A DNA stretch of 64,000 bases from positions 5,053,609 through 5,117,608 of the forward strand of contig OY848923.1 in assembly GCA_963693285.1 (NCBI GenBank), given 5' to 3'. Shown here in pieces: positions 38,172 to 51,100 of the stretch. A program made the translations under genes and the position numbers. Source of the stretch: Xestospongia muta (taxonomy: Eukaryota > Porifera > Demospongiae > Haplosclerida > Petrosiidae). The number at the start of each line of letters is the position of its first letter. Position 1 is the first letter of the stretch. The notes beneath the pieces are model-generated. The model saw nothing but the letters and a program-made list of their open reading frames with translations, did no database searches and was not told the origin of the DNA.

Positions 38172-39125
38172 ATGGTATCTGCTTTAGATATTTACAAGTT
38201 TGTAGATAAAGATACTGAAGTTGAAGGAGAAGGAACTGAGTTAGTTCCAATCAATAGTGCTACAGCTGCCCTTCAACAGGCTAATGACTGTAAAAGACTA
38301 AGAGACCTGAAACGAAAAATTTGCAAGGAATTGTTGTTAATATGGAAGTTGCCAACAGAAGAGAAGAAGAAAGCAATACGAAGAATGTACTTTAAATACC
38401 ATCCAGATAAATTTAATTCAACTGATACGGATCTCTTTGAAGAGGCATTTAAGTTTATGCTTAGACAAATTGACCGATTAGAGGCAGGACTACCATTAGA
38501 AGAACCTGATGATGACTTATCTACTGATGATGAGCCTTTCTATGAACGGTCTAGCTGGCAACGATATTATGCAGGATGGGACACACATATGGGTAGATCA
38601 ACTACTTGTAGCAGAGAAGGAGTGAGAAGATCATTTTTTTGTGGTGGTGGTGGTGGTGTTAACTGGTTTACATCCCTCCGCCCTACACCAAATCAAGAAG
38701 AAGCAGAACGATGGTTACGTCAGGCTAATTCTGATCTAAAAGCTATGTATATTCTCAAAAATGAAGTTCATTATGAGCCTGTATCATGTCAAGTTATGTT
38801 CATGGCACATGAAGTAGCTGAAAAGGCCCTTAAAGCTGGTATGTATGCAGTAATTGGCATTAACTCTAACAGTGAAAGTCTAAAGACACATAACCTTACG
38901 AATCATGCACGAGCACTGTCCTCTGTTAAACCAGGTCAGTTAGCAACATTACCACAACTTGCTACTTCAATGGAGTCTTTCTATCTTGAGACTCGGTTCC
39001 CTAACTGCTACCCTCTTCCAACAGCTCCTGTTGATATCTATAAACCAGACCAAGCCATTGTGGCAGTTGATTGTGCGAACACAATTTTTGGACTAATTGA
39101 AAAACTAGTTAAGAAACAGTTGTGA
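38172..39125 (+). CDS. DnaJ-HEPN C-terminal module of gene A, separated by one TAA
   Basis: 317 codons start with an ATG that touches the TAA at 38169-38171 and share the upstream reading frame. The first residues (MVSALDIYKF) align with EVSTLDLYKL of gene B, so this is the normal end of gene A cut off by one stop codon. The J-domain has HPD at about 38399-38407. A linker contains five Gly from a GGT run (38643-38657). The HEPN domain starts near 38695 (NQEEAERWLRQANSDLK). The module is otherwise intact. Possible readings are a nonsense allele, a base-call error, readthrough, or reinitiation yielding a separate small DnaJ-HEPN protein. AATAAA at 39319-39324 could be a polyadenylation signal. 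Confidence 0.8.
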   Translation: MVSALDIYKFVDKDTEVEGEGTELVPINSATAALQQANDCKRLRDLKRKICKELLLIWKLPTEEKKKAIRRMYFKYHPDKFNSTDTDLFEEAFKFMLRQIDRLEAGLPLEEPDDDLSTDDEPFYERSSWQRYYAGWDTHMGRSTTCSREGVRRSFFCGGGGGVNWFTSLRPTPNQEEAERWLRQANSDLKAMYILKNEVHYEPVSCQVMFMAHEVAEKALKAGMYAVIGINSNSESLKTHNLTNHARALSSVKPGQLATLPQLATSMESFYLETRFPNCYPLPTAPVDIYKPDQAIVAVDCANTIFGLIEKLVKKQL

Positions 39126-40445
39126 ACATAATGTAATTTAAAATTATTTTTGTTAACAAATTGTATTAAAAACTCATTTTTAATATGCAATTAAAAAATT
39201 GTTTGATGTCTGTTTATACAAGTAAATACTATTTATTTGAAAATACACTGTGATCCTTTAATTGAATTAATTTATAATATTATTAATAATTATTATGCAT
39301 TTTAAAATTTTGATTTTGAATAAATTTAATAATCCATAAAAACGTTTCTTTGAACCCTTGTTAAGGATCAACATAATCATAAATTAATAAAATTGAAAAT
39401 GAACATGTAATTGACCATGGGTATATCCAAAACTCCAAATTACAAGGGCTAATAACAAGCTAGGTTTATTAGTAATTGATATATTAAGACATTTTAATAT
39501 AAATAGACACTAAATAATGCACTAAAAACAAATGGTATTACTTTGAAAAAAACATTGCATATTATTGTGATTTCAAAATTGGGGTCTTCCTGCTGAGAGC
39601 TCTTATTGCTCAAAATATTATAGCTATTTCTGGTCCTTATAATCCCTTTGTAGACCATGCCAGCTAACTAGAAGTACATGGTTATAGTCATACATTATAC
39701 TGGTTCATGCCCAATATGATCAATATACTACAAGCACATATATCACTACTACTGGTGACTTTCATTTGTATGGACTTTCAACTATACTAACTACCATAAC
39801 TATGTGTACAGAGTAAAGTAATTAATGTTCTGCTACCATTATATATGATCAACGACATTGACATTAGTCTATTCACATTTACTTTGACCTAGTAAATCAC
39901 TAATGACTTCATTGTTTTTAATATACCAATTAATGTGTGTACTTACAACCATACTGTGTTGATGAGAATACAGCTAAAGTTTGGAACTGTCAAACATATT
40001 TATTATGGACTTGTACTGAATTAAAGGAAAATAATATTAAGTAATTTGGTATCTTATAATCTGAAACTCAACAAGTAAAGCCACTATGGAAGCAGCTTAT
40101 TCAATTATCATTTATAATTAATTAACAAGGTTGAATTATCTGAAGCAAAGAGCATATTTATTTAGCTTTAGTAGAAAATTTTGTTCTATGCTTCGTGCTA
40201 TGAAAAAATGTACAGCAAAATCTAAGAAGGTACAAGGTATAAACTCTTTTATTACATTTCTCATTGATCTACATTAGCTATGTTCTATTAAAGAAGATTA
40301 CTCTACTAACCAATGATTCAAGTAACCAATCTGAGCAATATAAGCATGAGTATATCAAATTACTCAAGGCAGCTTATTTCAGTATCACATCTCTAGAAAG
40401 GATCTTACCTAGTGAGGACAATCTGTTACAGTTAAGAAGATGTAA
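39126..40445. other. Intergenic stretch between gene A and the sacsin relic
   Basis: Very AT-rich. A 61-codon + strand frame at 40264-40449 has no recognisable domain and I do not call it. Nothing else seen. Confidence 0.5.
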
Positions 40446-41525
40446 CTGAAACTGTTGGTCAGTTTGGTATTGGTTTTAGTGTGGTATATCATGTAACAGA
40501 TTGTTATAGTTTTATCACATGAAGTAACATCCTCTGTGTGTATGATCCTCATTGTTGTTATGTTTATAGAGCTGACTAGCTATGTCCTGGAAATGATTTA
40601 AAGTTGATGACAAATTTTGGAGGAGTATGTCTGATCTTCAAACTGTGTACCAACAAGATCATCTCCTAAGCAGCCAGGATCTGAAATCATTGAATAGGAA
40701 GAACACTCCAAACAGAATCTAGTAATATAGAAGTGTTAAAGGACCTTGCTGGTCAATTTTCATAAGTTATGGTCAGCTAATGCTTCTTGTACTGGCATCT
40801 GAAGATTTTCTCAACTCATCAAAGTTTTGTTCTCCAATAAGTGGCATTTACTAAGTAATAATATTTCTGTAGCCAAGCTGCATATTTCCATATTAAGCTC
40901 AATAAATAATTAAAGCAAGTTTTGTGAAGCATTGGTATGATATTGACTTGAGTTCTATCTGCCCTTTATAAATCAACCTAGTCATATAGTAGATACTCTT
41001 GCTAAATAGAGTAGACTCTTGCTCCAAGTAACCTTTTATATTCATTAAACACTCTCAATTTCCCATCAGATTTTAGCAATAGTGGAAAAAGGGGAACTTG
41101 GTAATATATATTTTACTACAAAGACCTCAAATGAAAACATCAACACATGCTGCAGAGGTTCTATATTAGAATGATTATTTTCATGGCAAGAATATCATTA
41201 ATGTTTGTCTTTGGCCAGTAAATGAATCTTATGAGTGGGCACAAATAGATAGGATAGTCCTTGTTGTCAAAAGAAAGAAAAGAGCATTTAAGTATATGAA
41301 ACACGAAATGTTTAGACTCAAAGAGTGGGACTTTTTGTTCAATAGCAAACTTTTGAGATCACACATTAATTCTTGCTCAATTTGATTTCCCCTAAAAATA
41401 TAAGAAACTTGAGCAGTTAAAATTTTATGTCATAGGCTTGGACTCAGAGTTACAGTTAATTTTAAATAATTCAAAGATTCTGTAAACTTGTGTCAAAAGG
41501 CAGCATTCTGTAACTAGTACTAATA
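40446..41525 (+). pseudogene. Old sacsin-like relic, discontinuous
   Basis: Several patches align in order with gene B. 40446-40690 matches ATPase repeat 3 (about 49790-50000; GQFGIGF and VVYHVTD still readable). About 40740-41000 matches 50905-51130. About 41205-41525 matches parts of 52090-52640. Stops, deletions and frameshifts occur every few dozen bases. It is much older than the other broken copies and cannot be coding. Confidence 0.8.
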
Positions 41526-42177
41526 CTATAGAATATTAGATCTAAAATATTAATTGCATTTAACACTAAAACTAGAATATGCTCTCCTGTGTGTACTGAT
41601 TTCAATGATTACTTGTACAATCATGTAATGACTGATGTTATGAATCAACATTAGGAAAATCAATCAGAGTTATAATTTCTATAACTTGGATAATCTCTAA
41701 AAGTAGTATTCACTAAATGATCTCTGTCTCATGAAATACATAAATGGATAACCAAGTCAAGTATAGTAAACTTGACCTTCAAATTTGATTGAAAAATCTA
41801 ATATATTTAATACCATGATTTTAAGACAATATCACTTCACCAGGAGTAGATAAGACGTGTTCACTTACTCATATTTAGTATGATCACACTCTTATTAGGT
41901 AAACCTCATCATACTTTATAACACATGTACTTTTTGGCGTTCTCTTCCCTACATTCATTGTCATTTTATAAATGTTATACATGTATATCACTGTCATTCC
42001 AAAAATGTTATTCTATAATATATATATGAGCTGTTAATAGCTAACCTCCAATACACTAGGGGATTTTGTAGCAGAGTGCGGGGATTTTCAGGAACTCATG
42101 AATAAAATTACTGGTTTTACGCGGACTGGACTAAAGCCATGACCAAATAATTCTAGTTTACACATTACCTGTCTACC
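41526..42177. other. Upstream region of sacsin-like gene B
   Basis: AT-rich, with a TATA-like TATAATATATATATGAG run near 42015-42030, about 150 bp before the start codon. This could be a promoter but is not distinctive in such AT-rich DNA. Confidence 0.35.
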
Positions 42178-45100
42178 ATGGCAAATATTTCACTGAAAGG
42201 GCAAACGTTTGGGCAAAAGCTACCTCCGCTGTACAAGGTGATCGAGGATATACTAAAAGAGTACCCCAGTGGACAAATATTCAAAGTAACGTTATACTAA
42301 GCAATATTTTTAACTATAATATTCATCTACACCTAGTTCAAAAGACGCCAGTAGCATGTACTATAGTTTAGTAACTTTACAGTTAATTAAAATAACAAAA
42401 GTTATTTGTTAACTATGATTTGATTGATTAGTGGCTTAATTGTTAATAACTACCTTTTATTAAAATCATGCAATATAAAAGGTCATTCATCACACAGGAA
42501 GTCATTCAAAATGCTGATGATGCTAGAGCTACTGAGGTCAAATTCTTTCTGGACTGCCGTCAATTACAGACCCTCCCACCTGAACTAGTGACAGATACTG
42601 AGAAACATGCTGAACTATCTCAGTTTTATGGTCCAGCATTAATATCTTATAATAATGCACCTTTTAAGAAAGAAGACTGGGATAGTATACAAAGTCTACA
42701 TCAGAGTGGTAAAGCTAAGAATCCACACAAAGTAGGAAAGTTTGGAATTGGATTCAACTCTGTCTATCACATTACTGGTAAGTACAGTTGTTCATGAAAA
42801 TAAATATAATGAGATTCATAATATCAAATTCCAGTAAATTCATAGTTTATAAATATTATTAATTTGTATTCAGATCTTCCAGTAATTGTTAGTGAGGACT
42901 ACTGTGGATTCCTAGAGCCACAAGAACATATATGGAAGGGTGAGTCTGGTAAAGGCTATTACTTAGAAGATCTATTAGCCATGCGTCCTCAAGCATTAAT
43001 TCCTTATTATGACATATGTGGTTGTTCAAAGAATGAACCATTTTGTGGTCGAACACTTTTCAGATTTCCACTTCGTAACAAACCATCAAAGCTTTCTGAA
43101 GAACTCTATACTATATCAAAGCTTCTAGTGTTACTGGAATCCCTTAAAGCTGAAGCAAAATACATTTTACTTTTTCTTCGATCAGTTTGTTCCATTGAAG
43201 TGATAGAGATTTCTGTCCCTAACACTCTTAAGTCAGTGTTTAAAGTAAGTATTGATACAGATACCTACATTCAACACATAACTCAACAACAACAATTACT
43301 CAGTGATGTACAATCCACTTTTATAATTGATTCACTGAGTACTGTGCGCAATGTCATTAAAAGTAGTGATCACTTCAATATTGAAGTACATGATGATAGT
43401 AGTCACAGTGAACATGAATGGATAGTAGTTAATCAGGTTGGTAGTGAGGATACAGAGGTAATGCAATTAGCGGAGAAGCAACATGTTTTGCCCTGGGTGG
43501 GAACAGCTTTTGAAGTCAGTACTACACCATGTTATGGTGGTCGTATATTTTGTGTCCTTCCTTTACCCATTGAAGACAGAGCTCCATTTAGTGTTCACAT
43601 TAATGGAAGTTTTGCTGTGAGTAGTAATCGTCGATCTCTCAAATGGGAAGCACAAGAAAGAAAAGACGATGAAGAAAGTACATGGAACAAACTGTTAGTA
43701 AACAAATGTCTGCCTTCTTGTTATGCACGTTTAGTTTCAGAGCTAATACAACTGTGTCCTAGTAACTATACTGCTATCTACAGTTGTTGGCCAGATATAG
43801 ATCAAATTAAAGGTACACCTTGGGAAGGTATTTTAAAGCTTTTGTACAAACGCCTTTTATATAGCAGTCAAGTAGTCTATACTCCAATTTTTGGAGGACA
43901 GTGGATAAGTATTAGTGAATCAATATTTGTAAATGAGGATGCGATAATTCTCCAACCTGTCAAGGAGTGTGTTTTGAGATGCCAAGTAAAGCTTGTTGAA
44001 GTAGACTATAAACAAAGGAATGCTTTACACCACTATTATGCCAAGTATATAACTATTTTAAATCCTTCAATGGTAAGAATGGAGCTTAAAAAGAACTCAC
44101 GTGTCTACGAATCTATGCCAAGCCTAGATAAACTTGCTATTCTTGACTATTGCCTCAGTGACCACAAGTATAACGATTTCTCTGGTCTTAAACTACTTCC
44201 ATTGCTCAATGGAGACTTTGTACAGTTTACACAAACCAGTCATTCCTTATATGGTAGTACTACATCATATATTTGTAGTAGTAGTACTCCACATACTATT
44301 CTACCTGGTTTAGAGCATATATTAGTTAGTATTTATTCTGATAACCCAACTACTCATTCAAATTTAATTGAACTTGCCAAAAGTGGTCAAACACAACTCA
44401 AAGTATTGGGTGTTCCTGAAGTAGCCATGTTATTACCACAATCTAATCCTGAGTCTTGGTCAGATAAACAACTTGCTTTCTTTTGGCAATGGCTTCAGAA
44501 TAAAGCATTGCACTTATTTCATAAAAAGCAGATTGTACCAATAAAGCACTTGTCAGGCCTAACTACAGTAATGCCTTTAGCTATACAAGGTGGTGTAGTA
44601 TATGTTCCTCCTTATTTCCCTGTATCTTCAACATTACTAGCAGCTCTGGAGAAGTGCAGTATTAAACTAGCTAATGCTCGAGACTTTAACTATTTAGATC
44701 ATAAACATCTGACTCAATATTTATACCAGTTCAATCCAGATGATATACTAGATGCAATGCAAGGCTTTAGTTTGGGAAATATAAAGTTGTCTAGTAAAGA
44801 AGCAGAAGCTTTACAAACATTTTTATCATCTAGTACATTGTCCACAGTAGCTAGAGTCAATACAGTCTGTACATTACCTATATTTAGTGTCATTCAGGAC
44901 ACAGGAAATCGTCACTCTATCAACTCTATTAAGACACCATATTATGGAAATACAGCTATTGCAGAGAGTACACCATTTGATTTGAAAATAGACCTACTTT
45001 CTACCACTCCTTTAGTTATTAGCAGACATGGCAATGACAAAAATATTTTATTAAATCTTTCTAAGCATGTTAGCTTAATAAATGAGATACAGTTTCTCTT

Positions 45101-48100
45101 ACACATTGCTTTTAATCAAATTCAAAACAGAGAGTTCAATATTAGTAATATGGTACCTTTTATGACAAGCATACTTGATAGCTTTGATAGCATGAGAAGG
45201 AAATATCCCAGCTTATTTAAACAATTCAAAAAAGCTATATCAACTTTGCCATTTATACCAGTCTCTTCATCAACAGTATTACAAGCTCCATGTAATCTTT
45301 TTGATCCTCAAGATGCTATGTTAAAAGAGTTATTTAGAGAACAATCAGTATTTCCTGGACCAGAGTTTTCTTCTTATCTCTATGTTTTACGACAATGTGG
45401 GTTAAAGTCTATTAACTCTATCACAGGGACAGATATACTACAGATTATAACAAGTGTTCAGGTGTATTCAGAAACAGGTTTAGCTATATCTAATGAAATA
45501 AACATTGCTAGAGTAGTAGCAGTCCTTTGCTATCTCAACAAGTACCCACAAGCCCTTAAGGAAAAATTACCTATAAGACAAAATAATCTACAAAATGCTT
45601 TAGTACTTCAAGGTCAAAGGTTTTGTTGGCTACCAATAGCTAGTGATCCTCCTAAAAACTATCCTGCTTGCTTACAGTGGAAGGGTTCTTCCTTTCATCA
45701 CAACTTAATCTCAACAAGACATAGTCCATTAGTAATCCTATCCCAAAGCATATGCTCATCACAATTACCAATGATAGCAGGTTCACAAGCTATTTTTGTT
45801 GAAAATGTACCATCTCAAATTGCTCAATGTCTTTGTAGTTGTTCTAAAGGTATTGTAGCTGCAGTTGTAGCTCATTTTAAAGAGATATTTGAAAATAAGG
45901 AGAAAATAGAGTCTGATGTATTAGAACAGTTATCATATCAGACCTACAGTTACCTTCAAGATAATGTAGCTTATTGTGACGAAGAGACCTTTAATGATAT
46001 AGAGAATTGGGTATGGATGGAGAGTAAATCCACATTCATTAGCTCTAGTATGGTAGCTATTAGAAGTAATCCCACCTTCAGACAAAGTCTAGAGCCTTTT
46101 GTCTTCACTTTATCAAACAGATTGCAAAAATTTAACAAGCTCTTATTTAAATGTGGAATTCATCCACAGATTACTACAAATCATATTCTTTCTGTACTCC
46201 ATTCTATTAAAGATAGACCAGGTCATATTAGTACAGAAGAAGCATGGTCATTAGTAAAGGCAATATTAGACTGGGTAGTAGATGATCCATCAAGAATGAA
46301 TGATGGAGAATTGTTAGTACCAGTACAGAGTGACTCACCTTACCCACAGCTTCAACCTGTTGAGAAAGTAACCTACACAGATAACAAAATGCTTCTTAAC
46401 ATTGCTATGACTTCAGATGAAGAGTATATGTTAGTTCATGATAAAGTAGCTCATCTTGCTCCACAACTTGGTCTAAATCCTCTCAGTGATCATCTTGATA
46501 TCACAGAGGATGTATTTGAAGATGCTGGTCAACATGAACCTCTTATCACTCGTCTTAGTAATATCTTGAAGGAATACAAAGATGGTCTGACTATTATTAA
46601 AGAAATGATCCAAAATGCTGATGATGCTGAAGCCACAGAAGTCAATATTCTCTATGATGCTCGTCAGCATACAACAGAAAAACTCTTGCTTGAAGGAATG
46701 GCTGATTGTCATGGTCCAGCTTTAGTAGTTCATAACAATAGCACTTTTACTGATGAAGATTTTGAAAACATCACTAAGTTGGCTGGTGCTACAAAAGCTG
46801 ACGAAGCATTAAAGATTGGTAAATTTGGTGTTGGTTTTTGTTCAGTATATCACATCACTGATGTACCTTCATTTGTGAGTGGAGAGTGGCTTTATATATT
46901 TGACCCTACTCTTCAGTATCTTAAAGGCATAGTTCGTAATGAGAACAGACCAGGTAAGAAAATGAAGTACCTATCAAAGTTTGTATCTCAGTCTCAACAA
47001 CTAGTACCATATGAAGGCTTGTTTGGTTTTAAAAGTTCTACTGTATACCATGGTACTATGTTTCGATTTCCTTTTAGAAAAAGTTCCAGTCAAATTAGTT
47101 CTACACTCTACAATGAGCACATGATATCACAACTCAGAAAAGATTTATCTGATAATGGTTCCAAGTTACTACTGTTTTTACAACATGTAAAAAGAATTAC
47201 ATTTAGTTCAATTAACAGTTACAGTAGTGAGCCAAAGCTTGAAGTGTCAATTGAAATAAGCTCATTAAGTAATCAAAGAGAAATTAAATGTGTTGCAAAC
47301 AATCAAAAAGATATGGTAGAATATTGGTTAGTTTTAAACCACAAACAAGAGCTTCAGACACAGGATTATCAAATGCAGTCTAGTAAAGCATCTATAGCTT
47401 GTCAACTTATTAAAGGTGATGAACCTGATACCTTTAGTTGTGAACTGATAGAAGGGTGTGTATTTTGTTTTCTTCCATTAGAAGTACCTAATACAGGACT
47501 ACCTGTACATGTAAGTGCTAACTTTGCTGTTATGAGTAACAGACATGGTATCTGGACTGGTTCATCTAGAATAGCTTCTGATTCAAGTGAATGGTGGAAC
47601 CAAAAGTTAATGGAAAGTACCATACCAAAGGCTTATTGTAGTTTATTGAATACTCTACAAGTTATGTGTACATCAGGTCAACTTTTGAACTATGTGTTTT
47701 ATTCTCTTTGGCCTTTGAACACTAGCTTACAATCAAAACATCCATGGGAGATTTTGAGCTCAGCCTTGTATAAGATGATATCAGAAAGTACTCTTTTTCA
47801 TTCTGTTTCTGTAAACAAGTGGTTAACACTCACTGAATCTAAGTTCATTTCTCCAGATATATTCAATGTACCAGGTGTTGATATACTTAGTTCTATTAAT
47901 AAAGCTGTATGTATATTAGAACTACCTGTAGTTTCTCTACCATGTTCTTATTTAGATCAGCTTAAAAGGGAAGGACTTCTTTCTCGACAATTTATAAACC
48001 AAAACGAATTTGTAGAAACATTTTTTACACATCTATACTGTTTTGATAGCAACATAGGCGATCGCAATGAAGTTCTATCAATTATACTAAGAACAGTTGC

Positions 48101-51100
48101 CATAACGAAAGAAGAGGCATTGTTAGTAAAATACCTCAAAGAGCATCCATGTATTCCATGTTCTCCATATGGTGTTCAAGTAAAGTTAGCTACTGAGCTT
48201 GTTGACCCACATGTTTTTGAAAATTTATTTAATCCTGATGATGAAATGTTTCCATTGTCAGACTTTTATGAAAACAGCTTAATTTGTCAAGCTATGAAAT
48301 TACTTGGTCTATTATCTTCAAAGTCAAACTTACCTTGGAATATTATTGTCTATTGTGCCAGAACAGTTGATAATCTATTTATTCAAGAGAAGACTAAAGC
48401 TCTTAAAAGAATTAAACTCATTTTATCAAGTATTAAAGACAAAGCCACACAATTGAAAACAAATAGTTTGCCTGAAGAACTTGATGAACTCAAGAATATA
48501 TCATTTCTTCCAATTCTTTCGAAACCTGAAGCATACTTCTTACCATGGAAAGGAGAAGGACATCACTTATTAAGTCCATCTCAAGTAATATCAATGAATA
48601 TGTCAAAGGCTGGTCTTATTGTAGGTTCACAGAAAGCTATTGTTAATACCAATTATGTTTACCATGGAGGATGTGGTAACATTCCACCTAATGTTCTTAC
48701 ATTATTGGGTGTTCAAACAAGACCATCAGTAAATGATGTATTGCTACATTTTCAGTGTCTCATTGATGATATTGAGTCTGAAACGAGCACAAAACCTGAC
48801 AAGCCCAAAGTAAGCACAAACTGTGACAAGTCTGAAATAAGTACAAAGCTTGATATGATATCTCAAAGTTGTCGTCATGTGTATGAGTTTCTGGATGATG
48901 AAATCTATTGTCAACGTCAGGCCATTGATACTAAACATCAGACAACACAAGTTGAAGAAATAGTAGAAATATTTCAAAACAAAGCTTTTGTTTGGACTGG
49001 CAACTGTTTTGCTGTTCCTACTGATGTAGCAAAAAATTGGAAAATGAAAGATGGACCTTATCTTTATAAGCTTCCTGATATGATATCAGATCGTAAACAT
49101 TTAATAAAAGCATTAAACATCAAAAATGACTTTAGTGTTCTGAAATTATTACAAACATTTCAATGTATGTACCATATATACAAAGCAGAACAACTTCCTT
49201 CTGAGTATCATGAACTTGTGGATTGCATGATTTCAGAACTAAATTCATCTAACTTGGATGAGGTAGATCTGGGAACAGAACCTGTAATTCTTGTTGATGA
49301 TACCTTTGTCCTTAGGCCTGCCAAACAACTGTCTTTTAATGATGCATCATGGCTTCCAGCTGTTGGAGATTGTAATTATGTCCATGCTAAGCTCACAAGC
49401 AGACAAACAGCTCTTGCTCTTGGTGTAGAGCCTACAAGTAATAAATTTTTGGAAACATTTACTTTCAATGCAATACAACATTTTGCAGGGATAAAATTTG
49501 GTCAAAGAGAAGACCTAACTCAAAGAATCAAGAATATTCTACAAGATTATCCACTAGATGTCACTTTTCTTAAAGAATTATTACAAAATGCTGATGATGC
49601 TAAGGCTACAAAAATGTACATCATACTTGACAAGAGAACACATGGGAAAGACCAAATACTTTCTCCAGAATGGGCAGAACTCCAAGGTCCTGCACTATTA
49701 GTCTGGAATGATAAAGACTTCACTGATAAAGATCTAGAGGGTATTCAAAAACTAGGTCTTGGGTCAAAACAAGTTAACACTGAATCCATTGGTCAGTTTG
49801 GTATTGGTTTTAATGTGGTATATCATGTAACAGATTGTCCTAGTTTTATCACACGAGGTAATATCCTCTGTGTGTTTGATCCTCATTGTCGCTATGTTCC
49901 TGGATCTGATAAAGACTGTCCTGGAAGACAATACAATGTTGATGATAACTTTTGGAAGAATATGTCTGATCTTCAAAGTGCATACGTACTTCCTGAACAA
50001 CTTTCATGTTTTAATAAAGACTCTCTATTTCGGTTTCCATTGAGGTCTACAATTGAACAGATTGAGGCCTCTGAGATTGTAGATATGAAGAATTTAACTA
50101 AACCACTCACTGCTGAAGTTATGGAGAGAAATGTTGTGAATTGGGTATGTCAAATAAAAGATGCCCTTCTGTTTTTAAATCACTTAACTCGATTGGACTT
50201 CTATGTAATTGACGGTGAATCATGTGAATGTAAGACTAGCTACAGAGTACATCTAGATAACTCAGCTTTGCAAACTCGTAGCAGTCTTCATAACATCTTT
50301 GGTAACTTTAAGGACTTAAAGCAACCTCAAGTAGTTACATATCCTTTGACTATCAAAACTGAAACCAGCGAAGAAAAATGGCTAATACAGCAAGGAGTTG
50401 GAGACCTCCAAAATCATTCTCAGAATTGGTCATATATTGATCGGACTCTTCCAAGACATGGCATAGCAGCACCAATGCAGCATCATGAGCATTTTAATGG
50501 TAAATTGTTTTGCTTTCTTCCTCTTCCAGTCCAAACTGGTCTTCCTGTCCACATTAATGGTCAGTTTGCTCTAAGTAGAAACCGTCGTTCTCTCTGGAAT
50601 AGTGACAGCAGTGATGATAGTCGAACAAACTGGAATTCCTTTCTCATTGAGGCTATTGCTTCTTCTTATGTCCATTTTTTGACACAAGCTAGAGACTATT
50701 ATGTTCATCCAGAAGGTTATCAATCACTTGATGATCTATATGCTGCATTTAATTGTTACTACAATCTATTACCATTTTATCTTGGAAAACCAGCAGAGAA
50801 AACAAAACTAGTCACATCATACAGGTCTCAAGACACAGAATTGGACCAGAGAATAGTATTTTCACAAAACATTGTTGCAGGAAAAACTGTTCAAATCAAA
50901 TTTGGGTGCTCAGTTTTCAAAAAGTTATGGTCTACCAATGTTCCTGCATTAGCATCTGAAGTTTTTCCCAGCTCACCAGAAACGTTCTACTTTGTTAAAT
51001 GGCATTTGCTCCACAATGACGATAATCCTATTAAACAAGCATATTTCAAAACTAAGATGGACAAAGAATTAGAGAAAATCCTAAGAAATATTGGTATGAT

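Noticed and set aside
40264..40449. 61-codon + strand frame
   Set aside because: No recognisable domain, no sign of splicing to a neighbour, and it is not repeated elsewhere in the window.
42015..42030. TATA box for gene B as a firm call
   Set aside because: AT-rich runs of this kind are everywhere in the intergenic DNA, so it is only mentioned in the upstream-region entry.
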